Assembly (NCBI GenBank): GCA_945622055.1
Contig: CALZBV010000006.1
Span: 1 to 28,886 of the forward strand
DNA: 28,886 nucleotides
Reading direction: 5' to 3'
Source: an uncultured Clostridia bacterium
GTDB taxonomy: Bacteria > Bacillota > Clostridia > Lachnospirales > Lachnospiraceae
The notes under the pieces were generated by a model that did no database searches, was not told the origin of the DNA, and saw only the letters and a list, made by a program, of their open reading frames with translations. Positions 16,524 to 25,000 of the stretch are shown here, one piece after another (position 1 is the stretch's first letter; the number at the start of each line of letters is the position of its first letter). A program made the translations under genes and the position numbers.

Positions 16524-16532
16524 AGTATACCA
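16524..16532 (-). promoter_or_regulatory. Extended -10 promoter of the cda-leuA-ABC operon
   Basis: On the minus strand TGGTATACT (16532-16524) is an extended -10 element. No good -35 is seen. It sits 61 bases ahead of the first ATG and just after the terminator of the preceding GGDEF/EAL gene, the expected place for the start of a new transcript. Confidence 0.5.
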
Positions 16533-16601
16533 CAACTTGTTCATTTTTACGAGTACTAATTTCTATTTTTGCCAACTTTAAGAAGATTATAAGAAAAAAG
16601 A

Positions 16602-16619
16602 AACGGGGACAGCCCCGTT
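16602..16619 (-). terminator. Intrinsic terminator after the GGDEF/EAL gene
   Basis: AACGGGG (16602-16608) and CCCCGTT (16613-16619) pair around a 4-base loop. In the minus-strand transcript the stem is followed by TTCTTTTTTCTT. It lies 50 bases after the stop of the upstream signalling gene. Confidence 0.85.
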
Positions 16620-16668
16620 CTTTATTTTCTGTTATTGACTTATCCTTCTTTCCCATCGGCAAAGGAGC

Positions 16669-18522
16669 CTAAAAGTAGAGCTCCTCAAACTCCTCCACCG
16701 GAATTGCCTTTGAAAAATACATACCCTGGAACACATCGCAGCCCATGGCAATCAAATCCTCCAGCTGTTCCTTCGTCTCAACGCCCTCCACAACCGTAGT
16801 CATGTCCAGCGTCTTTGCAAGGTCATTAACGCTTTTGATTATCTTACGTCCACGGTCTCCCGCAACAGTACCACGTAAAAATACCATATCGACCTTAAGT
16901 ACATCCACTGGAAACTCCTTTAACATATTCAGTGAGGAATAACCGCTTCCGAAATCATCTATTTCCACGATAAAGCCGTCCTCGCGAAGCTTTCGCAGGA
17001 TCTCCAGCTTGTCCTTCGCATTCGTCATAAGAATCGTCTCGGTCACCTCAAGCTTCAGACTTTTCGGAGAAATATCATACTTTTTCACCAGCTCATGAAA
17101 ATGCTTATAAAGATCAATGAAATAGAAATCACGAACCGAAATATTGATTGACAGGGAATACCTTTCTCTTCCCTGCTCCTTCCACCGTTTCAGCAGCTTT
17201 GCCGCTTCCTCCCAGATATACTCATCGAGACGGTAAATCAGCCCTGCTTCCTCGAGCACCGGAATGAACAATGCCGGAGAAATCAGGCCTTTCTCGGGAT
17301 GCTCCCAGCGAACCAGCGTCTCAGCACCATGCAGTGTCAAATCCCGTTCCATCTGTGGCTGTAAGTACATTTTAAACTCACCACGCTGCAATGCCTGGTC
17401 AAATTCTGCAATGATATTGGAAGTAATCTTACTTTTTTCCAGTAACCCCGCGTCGAAATATACAACCGGACGCGACACATCCGAAAGCGCCTCATTTAAC
17501 GCCATTCTTCCACGTTCCCAGTGAATTGCCGCTTTCTCGGCCATATCCTCAATGTGGTATACACCAATCGCCACACGCATCTTATAGCGCTCATTACTGA
17601 ACAGCTCCGAAATTCGATTAATCTCCTCATTCAGTTCCTGTTCGGAGAATTTGTCCGTTTCCATTACAATACCAAAGGTATCAGAGGAAATGTGACCAAA
17701 GAGTAAATAGTCCTTATCCGGCTTCAGATACGTTGCAAACGTACGAAGCACCTCATCTGCCTTTTCCTGACCGAAAAACTCACGATACATCGGAAAATCT
17801 ACAACACGCATACACACAAGCGTGTACTCTTCACTCCCGCCGGACTCCAAAAGCTCCTGAAAGCTCTGATAAAAATACTCTCTGGAAAACGCCTTCGTCA
17901 CCTGGTTATAAAGAATCTGACTGCTTTGTGTCGTGAGCGAATACACGGCAAGCTTTGACATTCCGGCAACCGCAATAATCCCGATAAAGCTGCTGCAGTA
18001 ATTCACGTACCGGAACACGCACTCCGCATCCGAACTGATCACCATCAAAGGCTCATTTGACAAAGAATAGCCCCACAAAATCAAAAAAATGAAGGCCTCC
18101 AAAAGCGAAAATGCAAAAATCGTATGTTCATTTCCAAATGGATTCAGGTAGATTACCGACGCGAGAACCAGTAGAAAGATTGCAAAGCTGTAGTCCCATC
18201 CAAGAAGTACAACACTTACACAACAAAAAGAAATAACCTCTATATGTCCCAGTGTGACAACCAGCCGGTAACGCCTTCTGGTGGTAAGCAGAAGACACCA
18301 CGCATAAAAAAGTACAATTTCGACATTGTACCACATAAAAAAGGTGTTTTGATATACCTGAAATAAAATAACATAAACAAAGTGCACGGCCAGAAGCATG
18401 AAAATAGCGATAGAATAACACATCTGGGCGCGCTTTACCCCTGCTCCGGCTCCCGAAAGCATCCTCCCCGCTCTATCCTCAAAAATACTCTGTACTCCTT
18501 GTTTGTCTGCTTTTTCCTTCAT
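16669..18522 (-). CDS. Membrane protein with degenerate GGDEF and EAL (c-di-GMP phosphodiesterase) domains
   Basis: This 617-residue protein has about six membrane helices (roughly 34-200), a GGDEF-like domain (about 205-358) and an EAL domain (about 370-610). The GGDEF signature is SSDTF at 279-283, so diguanylate cyclase activity is very unlikely. In the EAL domain the signature reads ETL (401-403) in ETLVRW, but the other catalytic residues seem kept: N460, E495, the DDFGSGYSS loop (522-530), K543, E579 and FQG at 598-600. This fits a c-di-GMP phosphodiesterase, perhaps gated by nucleotide binding to the dead GGDEF domain or by a membrane signal. The start is ATG 18520-18522 with GAGG upstream; a longer frame would run through the promoter. 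The gene forms a single-gene transcript between its own promoter and terminator. Confidence 0.9.
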   Translation of the reverse strand: MKEKADKQGVQSIFEDRAGRMLSGAGAGVKRAQMCYSIAIFMLLAVHFVYVILFQVYQNTFFMWYNVEIVLFYAWCLLLTTRRRYRLVVTLGHIEVISFCCVSVVLLGWDYSFAIFLLVLASVIYLNPFGNEHTIFAFSLLEAFIFLILWGYSLSNEPLMVISSDAECVFRYVNYCSSFIGIIAVAGMSKLAVYSLTTQSSQILYNQVTKAFSREYFYQSFQELLESGGSEEYTLVCMRVVDFPMYREFFGQEKADEVLRTFATYLKPDKDYLLFGHISSDTFGIVMETDKFSEQELNEEINRISELFSNERYKMRVAIGVYHIEDMAEKAAIHWERGRMALNEALSDVSRPVVYFDAGLLEKSKITSNIIAEFDQALQRGEFKMYLQPQMERDLTLHGAETLVRWEHPEKGLISPALFIPVLEEAGLIYRLDEYIWEEAAKLLKRWKEQGRERYSLSINISVRDFYFIDLYKHFHELVKKYDISPKSLKLEVTETILMTNAKDKLEILRKLREDGFIVEIDDFGSGYSSLNMLKEFPVDVLKVDMVFLRGTVAGDRGRKIIKSVNDLAKTLDMTTVVEGVETKEQLEDLIAMGCDVFQGMYFSKAIPVEEFEELYF

Positions 18523-18592
18523 AAAACTACCTCGCTGCTCCCCCCATTCATCGAGATTACTGCTCCTGTTTCGACATGAATGATAATGAAGC

Positions 18593-18621
18593 ATTATAGC
18601 ACATTCAGAAGTTTTCGTCAA
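18593..18621 (-). promoter_or_regulatory. Near-consensus sigma-A promoter of the GGDEF/EAL gene
   Basis: On the minus strand TTGACG (18616-18621) and TATAAT (18593-18598) are 17 bases apart, with TGC directly before the -10 box. Transcription would begin near 18586, about 64 bases before the ATG at 18522. The rest of the 180-base gap up to 18703 shows nothing else clear. Confidence 0.85.
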
Positions 18622-18703
18622 ATGTCCGTTTAAAACTTTATTACTTTACCCTGGTTAAATACATCCTCTGCCAAAACCTTGCCAAAGCGCAATGTCCTCC
18701 GTG

Positions 18704-18958
18704 CTAAGTCCAGAACGGCTTCTGGTCCTTATGGGAATAGCCCCTGAGCTTTTCCTGATACGCCGTACGCTTCGCCTCATAACGTGATTTCGCCCTGCCC
18801 TTTAATCTGCCGGAGGCAATCATCTCATCCATCGCTGTCTCCAGCTCATGAAAATCAGCCTGCGCCGCATCCTTGTAGTTGTTGCTCATATTGCTCTCCA
18901 GGCGGGCAATGAGCGAATCAAGCTCCAATTCTTCTTTTCCTTTGAACAATAAACCCAT
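18704..18958 (-). CDS. Small charged helical protein coupled to the Hpt gene
   Basis: The protein is 84 residues, almost wholly helical by composition and rich in Glu, Lys and Ala, with a heptad-like stretch around LDSLIARLESNMSNNYKDAA. It has no membrane segment or cysteine and ends in HKDQKPFWT. Its ribosome binding site GGAGGAG lies in the last codons of the Hpt gene, whose stop is only 3 bases before this ATG, so translation is coupled. I do not recognise the family. Its place as last gene of the pseudokinase, HD-GYP and Hpt operon makes a role as partner or adaptor of that system plausible but unproven. Confidence 0.75.
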   Translation of the reverse strand: MGLLFKGKEELELDSLIARLESNMSNNYKDAAQADFHELETAMDEMIASGRLKGRAKSRYEAKRTAYQEKLRGYSHKDQKPFWT

Positions 18959-18961
18959 GCA

Positions 18962-19315
18962 CTACTCCTCCAGACCGGAAATTGCATCAATCGTTGCACG
19001 ATACATTTGCTGTACACGTTCTACAAGCGGTACAAAATTTTCTCCCGGGGCTCCGTAACGGACCTCCTCACAAATATCATAAAAGCACTTTGCAAGCGGT
19101 TTCAGCCCCAATGTTCCGCAAACGCCCTTCAGATTATGGGTTGTGGTAAAGACGCCCGCATAATCCTTCTGCTCATAGGCAGTCAGCATACGGTCATAAT
19201 CCGGGTTCTGCTCCAGCTTTCGCAAAAAACGAAGCACTACTTCCTCTCTCAGAAACCGTTCCATTACATCCTCATAATCCGCATCCAAAGCCGCGTAGCA
19301 TTCTCTTAAGTTCAT
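18962..19315 (-). CDS. Stand-alone Hpt (histidine phosphotransfer) protein
   Basis: The 117-residue protein is a four-helix Hpt domain. The phosphoacceptor is H60 in THNLKGVCGTLGL (59-71), which has the family pattern H-x-x-K-G followed by Gly and Leu. Hpt proteins move phosphoryl groups between receiver domains in multistep relays. Both candidate donors and acceptors are close: receiver domains in the HD-GYP protein (57 bases upstream), in the pseudokinase and in the hybrid kinase further on. The ATG has AAAGGA six bases upstream. No kinase domain is attached, so it relies on partners. Confidence 0.9.
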   Translation of the reverse strand: MNLRECYAALDADYEDVMERFLREEVVLRFLRKLEQNPDYDRMLTAYEQKDYAGVFTTTHNLKGVCGTLGLKPLAKCFYDICEEVRYGAPGENFVPLVERVQQMYRATIDAISGLEE

Positions 19316-19371
19316 TATGTTTCCTTTCCTGCCGGCACAGAAGCTCCTGTGTTTTCACAGAGTCCTGTCTG

Positions 19372-20421
19372 CTAGGCCAGCATAAACAGTTCATCCTTTG
19401 CCATTGTAAAGCACCTGAGAATCTTATCCGAAAAAGCCCCGCATTCCCCTCTGCAAATCATATCATAGGCTTCCTTTGCCTGAAAAGCCTCCTTATACAC
19501 GCGCTTGCTGATTAACGCATCAAAACAGTCTGCCAGAGAAACCGCCTGACAGTAAATCGGAATCTCATCCCCCTTTAACCCGTCCGGATAGCCTCTTCCA
19601 TCCACTTTTTCATGATGCCAGCGGCAGATGTCGTAGCAGTAATGAAAAAAGTTGTTCTCCTGAAGCTTAAACCGGTTCAGAATCTCACAGCCATACACCG
19701 TATGCTGCTTCATCTCCGAAAACTCCTGCGCCGTAAGTCTGCGCGGGGCATTCAGAATATCATCGGAAATCGCAATCTTTCCGACATCATGTAATGCCGC
19801 TGCCGAAGAAATCATTTCTATTTCCTCTCCGGTCATGGAATACTCCGGATAATACCGATTGACATACTCAAGAATCGTCCTCGTAATCTTTTTAACGCGT
19901 TGAACGTGTTCTCCCGACTCCAGGCTTCGGAACTCGACGACCGACCCAAGCGCATCAATCAGGAATTCATTTGCGGAAGCCAGCATCTTCTTACTGTTTT
20001 GAAGCTCCTCCGTTCGAACCTGCAAATCATGCTCCGTAGCTCTCCGGTGCTCAAACAGCTCCACCAGATTTTGGGCACGCCTTAGTAAAACCTTACTGTG
20101 AAACGGCTTATACATGATATCCGCAGCTCCATACTCATAAGCGGAAACATCCGATTCCACCGTTGCCTCCCCTGTCAGCAGGATGACCGGAATCTGCGCA
20201 GTCAGTCCGTGCTCTTCCATATGCTTTAACACATCCAGACCATTTTTCTTTGGCATCAGTAAATCTAAAATGACCAAAGAAAGCCGGGTTCCAAAACAGT
20301 CTATCAGCCCACAGGCTTCTTCACCGTCTTTTGCCTGAAGTACCTCATACTGGCGGCTCATTACCTCCGCGAGCATTTCCCGATCCATTTCCACATCATC
20401 CACAATCAATATTTTCTGCAC
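19372..20421 (-). CDS. Response regulator with HD-GYP domain (c-di-GMP phosphodiesterase)
   Basis: The protein is 349 residues. Residues 1-120 form a receiver domain with the acidic pair D8/D9, phosphoacceptor D53 (VILDLLMP) and K105. A helical linker (about 122-150) leads to an HD-GYP domain with HD at 211-212 (ALHDVGKIAI), HH at 269-270 and GYP at 277-279 (DGRGYPDGLKGDEIP). All metal ligands that I can pick out are present, so it should be an active c-di-GMP phosphodiesterase switched by phosphorylation. The start is GTG at 20419-20421 with GGGGG seven bases upstream. It follows the pseudokinase gene after 49 bases and precedes the Hpt gene, pointing to a shared relay. Confidence 0.92.
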   Translation of the reverse strand: MQKILIVDDVEMDREMLAEVMSRQYEVLQAKDGEEACGLIDCFGTRLSLVILDLLMPKKNGLDVLKHMEEHGLTAQIPVILLTGEATVESDVSAYEYGAADIMYKPFHSKVLLRRAQNLVELFEHRRATEHDLQVRTEELQNSKKMLASANEFLIDALGSVVEFRSLESGEHVQRVKKITRTILEYVNRYYPEYSMTGEEIEMISSAAALHDVGKIAISDDILNAPRRLTAQEFSEMKQHTVYGCEILNRFKLQENNFFHYCYDICRWHHEKVDGRGYPDGLKGDEIPIYCQAVSLADCFDALISKRVYKEAFQAKEAYDMICRGECGAFSDKILRCFTMAKDELFMLA

Positions 20422-20470
20422 ACCGGTACCCCCTTTCCTGTCGCAAGAAGGAATGCTTCCTTCTACGGAC

Positions 20471-21841
20471 TTATTCGTCCTTATGCACTAATACATTATG
20501 TAACACCGTCAATAATGTGTTTCTGTCACATGGCTTTATTACAAAACCATTCATCCCAATCTCAAGTGCCTCTGTACGGTTTGCTTCCTTCACATCTGCC
20601 GTCAGAGCCACAATCGGGACTCTGCTCTTCCGTTTATCCTCAAGCGCACGAATCACCTTCGTTGCCATCAGTCCATTCAGATTCGGCATCTGAATATCCA
20701 TCAGAATCAGGTCAAAATAATCCGCCTGCGCACGCTCAAGCGTAGCCACACACAAAATACCGTCCTCCGCACATTCCACCTGCATCCCAGCTTCTGAAAG
20801 AATCTCTGCCGTCATCTCGCGGTTCAGCTCATTGTCCTCCGCTAACAGGACGCGCTTTCCGACCAGTCTGGAAAGCTCCATCGTGGAAATATCTTCCTCC
20901 TGAACCTCTGAGAAATCCGCTACCTTAAGCGGAAGCGTAATAATCACCTTGTTCACAAATCCAAGGTGACTCTCAAAGGTAATGGAGCCCTTCATCAGCG
21001 TAACGAGCTTCTTTACAACAGTCACCCGAAGCCCGATGCCCGGCATGATATCACGGACGACCGCCATTTCTCCGATGTTGCCTTCGTTCAGCCTGCCAAG
21101 ATAGCTCTCACTGATGCTGCAGCCATCGTCCTCAATCGTAATACGAAGCATATTTTTTCCGCCACGGGGATTTTGTGTTTCCTCTGTCTTTATCAGCACC
21201 GTACTCTGTGGTCTGGTAAACCTGAGCATAATCTCCAAAACATTTTCCAGTACACGCTCCAGCTTTTCCCTGTCCGCGCGGAAAAACTCATGGCAAATCT
21301 CTGATTTTCTCCGGAGTGTAATCTCGTTCTTTTCAATCTCTTTTTCGATATTATCGATACGCCTTTGAAGAACCGACTCAACGTTGCAGACCGTCTCCTC
21401 CAGATGAACCTCTCCCACCTCAAGCTTTGCGACCTCTATGGCATTGCTTGTAAAGTTCAGAATGTTCCTGCCCGCATTCCGGATATTTTCCACGTATTCA
21501 TCAATTTTTTGTGGTTCCTCCTTATGGGAACAGACCATGTCCGCAAAATTCAGCATCGTGTTCAGCGAGGTCCGGATCTCGTAAGACATATTCAGTAAGA
21601 ACATCTGATTCATCTGGTGAATTGCCTCTGATTTTGCTTTCTCGGAAAGTGCATTATCCTTTCTTCTGCCCTTTAAAGAACGCTTATCAAACGGACGAAC
21701 CACGTCCACCGGTAAAATCCAGGATTTTCCGTACTTAATTGCTCCCGGAATCTTACCGTCATTGCAAAGCATCTGCACACGACGGACCGTAACACCCCAT
21801 TCATCTGCAACCTGCCGAATCGTCTTATAATCACTGGCCAT
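20471..21841 (-). CDS. HTH DNA-binding domain fused to a histidine pseudokinase and receiver domain
   Basis: The ATG at 21839-21841, with GGAGG eight bases upstream, gives 456 residues. Residues 4-48 (YKTIRQVADEWGVTVRRVQM, then KYGKSWILPVD) form a winged-helix domain of the excisionase/MerR kind. Residues 68-145 match a histidine kinase dimerisation domain, but the phosphoacceptor is Y87 in NMSYEIRTSLN where the usual motif is MSHEIRTP. Residues 150-305 match an ATPase domain with eroded boxes: ENVLEIMLRF has lost the second N-box asparagine, DDGCSIS replaces DTGIGIS, and GIGLRVTV replaces the second glycine box. Residues 327-456 form an intact receiver with D382 (LILMDIQMP) and K436. It is probably a transcription regulator whose dimer core is a dead kinase controlled by phosphorylation of its receiver. 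No membrane segment is present. A strong promoter lies just upstream. Confidence 0.88.
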   Translation of the reverse strand: MASDYKTIRQVADEWGVTVRRVQMLCNDGKIPGAIKYGKSWILPVDVVRPFDKRSLKGRRKDNALSEKAKSEAIHQMNQMFLLNMSYEIRTSLNTMLNFADMVCSHKEEPQKIDEYVENIRNAGRNILNFTSNAIEVAKLEVGEVHLEETVCNVESVLQRRIDNIEKEIEKNEITLRRKSEICHEFFRADREKLERVLENVLEIMLRFTRPQSTVLIKTEETQNPRGGKNMLRITIEDDGCSISESYLGRLNEGNIGEMAVVRDIMPGIGLRVTVVKKLVTLMKGSITFESHLGFVNKVIITLPLKVADFSEVQEEDISTMELSRLVGKRVLLAEDNELNREMTAEILSEAGMQVECAEDGILCVATLERAQADYFDLILMDIQMPNLNGLMATKVIRALEDKRKSRVPIVALTADVKEANRTEALEIGMNGFVIKPCDRNTLLTVLHNVLVHKDE

Positions 21842-21885
21842 GTCCTTGCCCTCCGCACTCACCTATAGCGAAATAATCTACCTTC

Positions 21886-21914
21886 ATCATAGCATGTTTT
21901 TTCGTTAATGTCAA
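21886..21914 (-). promoter_or_regulatory. Strong sigma-A promoter of the pseudokinase, HD-GYP and Hpt operon
   Basis: On the minus strand TTGACA (21909-21914) and TATGAT (21886-21891) are exactly 17 bases apart, with TGC just before the -10 box. The likely start near 21879 leaves about 38 bases before the ATG at 21841. The 220-base gap between 21842 and 22061 holds this promoter and, further right, a possible terminator hairpin. Confidence 0.88.
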
Positions 21915-22008
21915 CGACACTTCGCATCACGAACTTTCGTTTCGTTCCCGTTTTCACTTCCGTTTTATCAAGCTTTTCCGTCTTCCTCCTTCCTTTCAAA
22001 TAAACAAT

Positions 22009-22037
22009 TGCGAAATGTTCTTCCGCATTTCTTCGCA
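22009..22037 (-). terminator. Possible terminator hairpin after the hybrid kinase gene
   Basis: In the minus-strand transcript TGCGAAGAAATG (22037-22026) can pair with CATTTCGCA (22017-22009) if three bases bulge out. It is followed by ATTGTTTATTTG. It lies 25 bases after the hybrid kinase stop. The stem is imperfect and the T run broken, so this is only a candidate. Confidence 0.35.
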
Positions 22038-22061
22038 GAAAAGAATACGCCTGAACGTTCC

Positions 22062-25000
22062 CTATTCCTTCTTTACCAGAAGCTCTCTCATCAACTCAAA
22101 CAGCTGTTTTACGTTTACCGGCTTTGTAACAAAGCCGTCCATTCCGGCCTCCATCGCCTGTTTTTTGTCCTCTTCAAAGGCATTTGCAGTCATGGCAACA
22201 ATCGGTATCTCTGCCTTTTCAGGGTCCTGCAGTGCACGAATCTGCTTCGTTGCCGCATATCCGTCCAGGCGTGGCATCTGAATATCAAGGAGAATCATAT
22301 CATATCTGCCTGCCGGTGCCTCAGAAAGCTCCTTCACAGCCACATCCCCGTCATCCACCGTCCATACCCGGATGTCCTCCTGACTAAGAATCTCTGTAAT
22401 TATCTCACGGTTCAGCTCGTTATCATCTGCCACAAGCACCTGTTTGCCGGCAAGGGAAGGCACCTTTGTCCGGACATATCTGTCCTGCACCTTCTCCGGC
22501 CGTGCTTCTCCCCTTTGAAGCTCCTCCCGGTCTTCTTCGGTACAAATTCCAAAAGGAAGGGTAACCAAAAATTCCGTTCCAAGTCCCCGGGTACTGTGCA
22601 CCTCAATCTCGCCTTCCATCCTGTCTACAATGTTTTTGGTAATCGCCATACCCAGTCCGGTGCCCTGGATACCGCTGACGGTAGACGTTTTTTCCCTGCT
22701 GAACGGCTCGAAAATATGCTCCAGATACTCTCTGCTCATACCAATACCGGTATCCCGAATCAGAAACTCAAGCTTCGTACTCGTAGCTTCCCCTGTTTTC
22801 TCCTCCGGCATAAGCTCACGCACGCCAAGCGAAATTCTTCCGCCGGCAGGCGTAAATTTCACCGCATTGCTCAAAATATTTAACAAAACCTGGCTGAGGC
22901 GTACCGGGTCTGTCATAAGGTATTCATGACAGATGTCATCATAAATAACCTCCATCATAAGCTGCTTTGTGTCGACGCTTACCTGCATAATCGTTCGGAT
23001 ATCCGCCAAAAGGCTCCTGATATTTACCTGCTTTATCTCAAGCTTCATATTACCGCTCTCAATCCGGCTCATATCCAAAACACCGTTAATAAGATTCATC
23101 AGCTGGTTGCCGGAAACGGTAATCTTTTCAAGATAATCCATCACCTGTCCGGTGCTCTCCACGCAGCGTTCTGCAAGCTCGGCATAACCAAGGATTGCAT
23201 TCATCGGGGTACGAATGTCATGCGACATATTATTTAAAAACGCCGTCTTTGCACGGTTTGCCTGTTCCGCAGCCAAAAGCGCAGCCCGCAGAATTTCCTG
23301 CTGCTCGTGCTCCTTTTTCATGATTTCATCAATAATACGGAAGCCCGCGATAACGATTGTCTTTTTCATCAGGTGGGAATAGGCATTCAGAAATACCGTC
23401 TGAACGGTATGCACCCTCCCGTCAAGTTCCATTTTGTAAATACAGGAATACTCCCCGTTTTCCATAAGTGCATGCTCTACCCTGCTGATTTCCACCGCCT
23501 CCAGTACACGTTCCCGGTCCTCCTTAAGGATGTACTTTTCGGCAAACCGTTTCCAGACAGCCTGATAATCATGGTTCTTCCTTCGTTTCTGCTGCGGCAC
23601 CATCTTTCCCTCAGACTTGATGGACATCGTATAATCGCCCTGTACATCCACAACCGACGCATACGGATAATCTCTGCTGAGTGCTTCTGCGGTATCAATC
23701 TGGTCCTGCAGCGACTGTTCAAAAGCCTTCTTTTCATCGATATCCTGCACAACTCCATAAAGTACCTTTGGCGAACCATCCTCATTTCTAAGCACCTTGC
23801 CGACCGCATAAAACCAACGGTAGCCTCCTGTCATGGTTTGTGCCCGATACTCCACCGCATACTGGCTCTTTCCATCCTGTTTCCGCACTATTGTTTCAAT
23901 CTTTTGAATGACCTCCTCACGTTCCTTCGGATGAATGATGCTCCACCATTCCTCCGCTGTCTGCGGCGCCCGCGGGTCATCTTTTCCCTGATACTCAAAA
24001 ATACGGTAAAACGCATCGCTGCATTGCAACTTCTTTTTTGCGGAATCCGGTCCGAACTCCTGTATCACTGCGGCAATGCCCAGGTTTTCATACATGGCAT
24101 CCAGTACCTCTCCTGCACGCTCCGCTTCCAAAAGTGCCTCTTCTCTCGCCTGCTTCATCGCCTGCTTTTGCTTTTTCTGACTGTATATAATAAGTAAAAA
24201 AATAAGGGTGACCAGGGAAAATATCAGTGCCGCTATAAAGAAAACAAGCTCCATATTATAACGCATAAAATCCATCAGCGTATATGGCATATGATTTTGT
24301 GTGTACCGGTACATAATACTGGTCAGCGTAAACTGGTCCAGGCGGGAAATACCGTAATCCAAAAGCTCCAACAGTGCGGTTTCCCCCTTTGGGACACCGA
24401 TACAGTACTCCATACTTTCTGCAAGCGGAAGCGCCTGCAGTGCAGAATATTTTTTCTCCATCAGAACATATTCCGCGCGAAAGCTTGTAAAAATCGTACA
24501 GTTTGCCTTTCCTGTCAGAACCTTATCCAGACAGTCTGTTCCGCTGTCAGCACCTACCAGTACACTATCCGGGTAATAGCGTTTCGCATAAATTGTCTGA
24601 ATCGGACGTGACGTAACTGCAATTTTTTCCAAAGTGTCGTCCTGAAAGCTTTCCAGATAAATTGCCGTCATCGGAACCGAAAGAAAGGATTTCGTTTCAT
24701 AAAGCCCCGACTCCTCCGAATGCCAGAGGCTGCTCGTAATCGGAAATGCCGCATCGATCTGTCCGGTCTCCATGCCTTGTATCATCTCCATATACGTCGG
24801 ATAACCGACATAGGTAATGGAAAGCGTGTCCGTAAGCTCCAGAGTCTCCAGCCAGAGCCGCATGATGTCCGATATTGCACCAATCACATTTCCGGTTTCG
24901 TCCATATCACAAAACGGCAGATAATTACGTACGTAGCCTATTCTTAACACTTCATGCGTATTTAGCCACCCGGAGGTTTCCGGACTGAAACGGACCTCTT

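Noticed and set aside
18523..18621. Longer N-terminus for the GGDEF/EAL protein
   Set aside because: It would start inside the -35 box of a near-consensus promoter, so the transcript cannot include it.
19336..19360. Three alternating CACAG/CTGTG arms between the HD-GYP and Hpt genes that could form competing hairpins
   Set aside because: The stems are only five bases, without a T run, and can easily arise by chance.
22008..24197. Long plus-strand open frames opposite the hybrid kinase (about 291 and 296 codons)
   Set aside because: They lie wholly opposite a gene with clear domains, lack ribosome binding sites and encode Cys/His/Leu-rich sequence typical of antisense frames.
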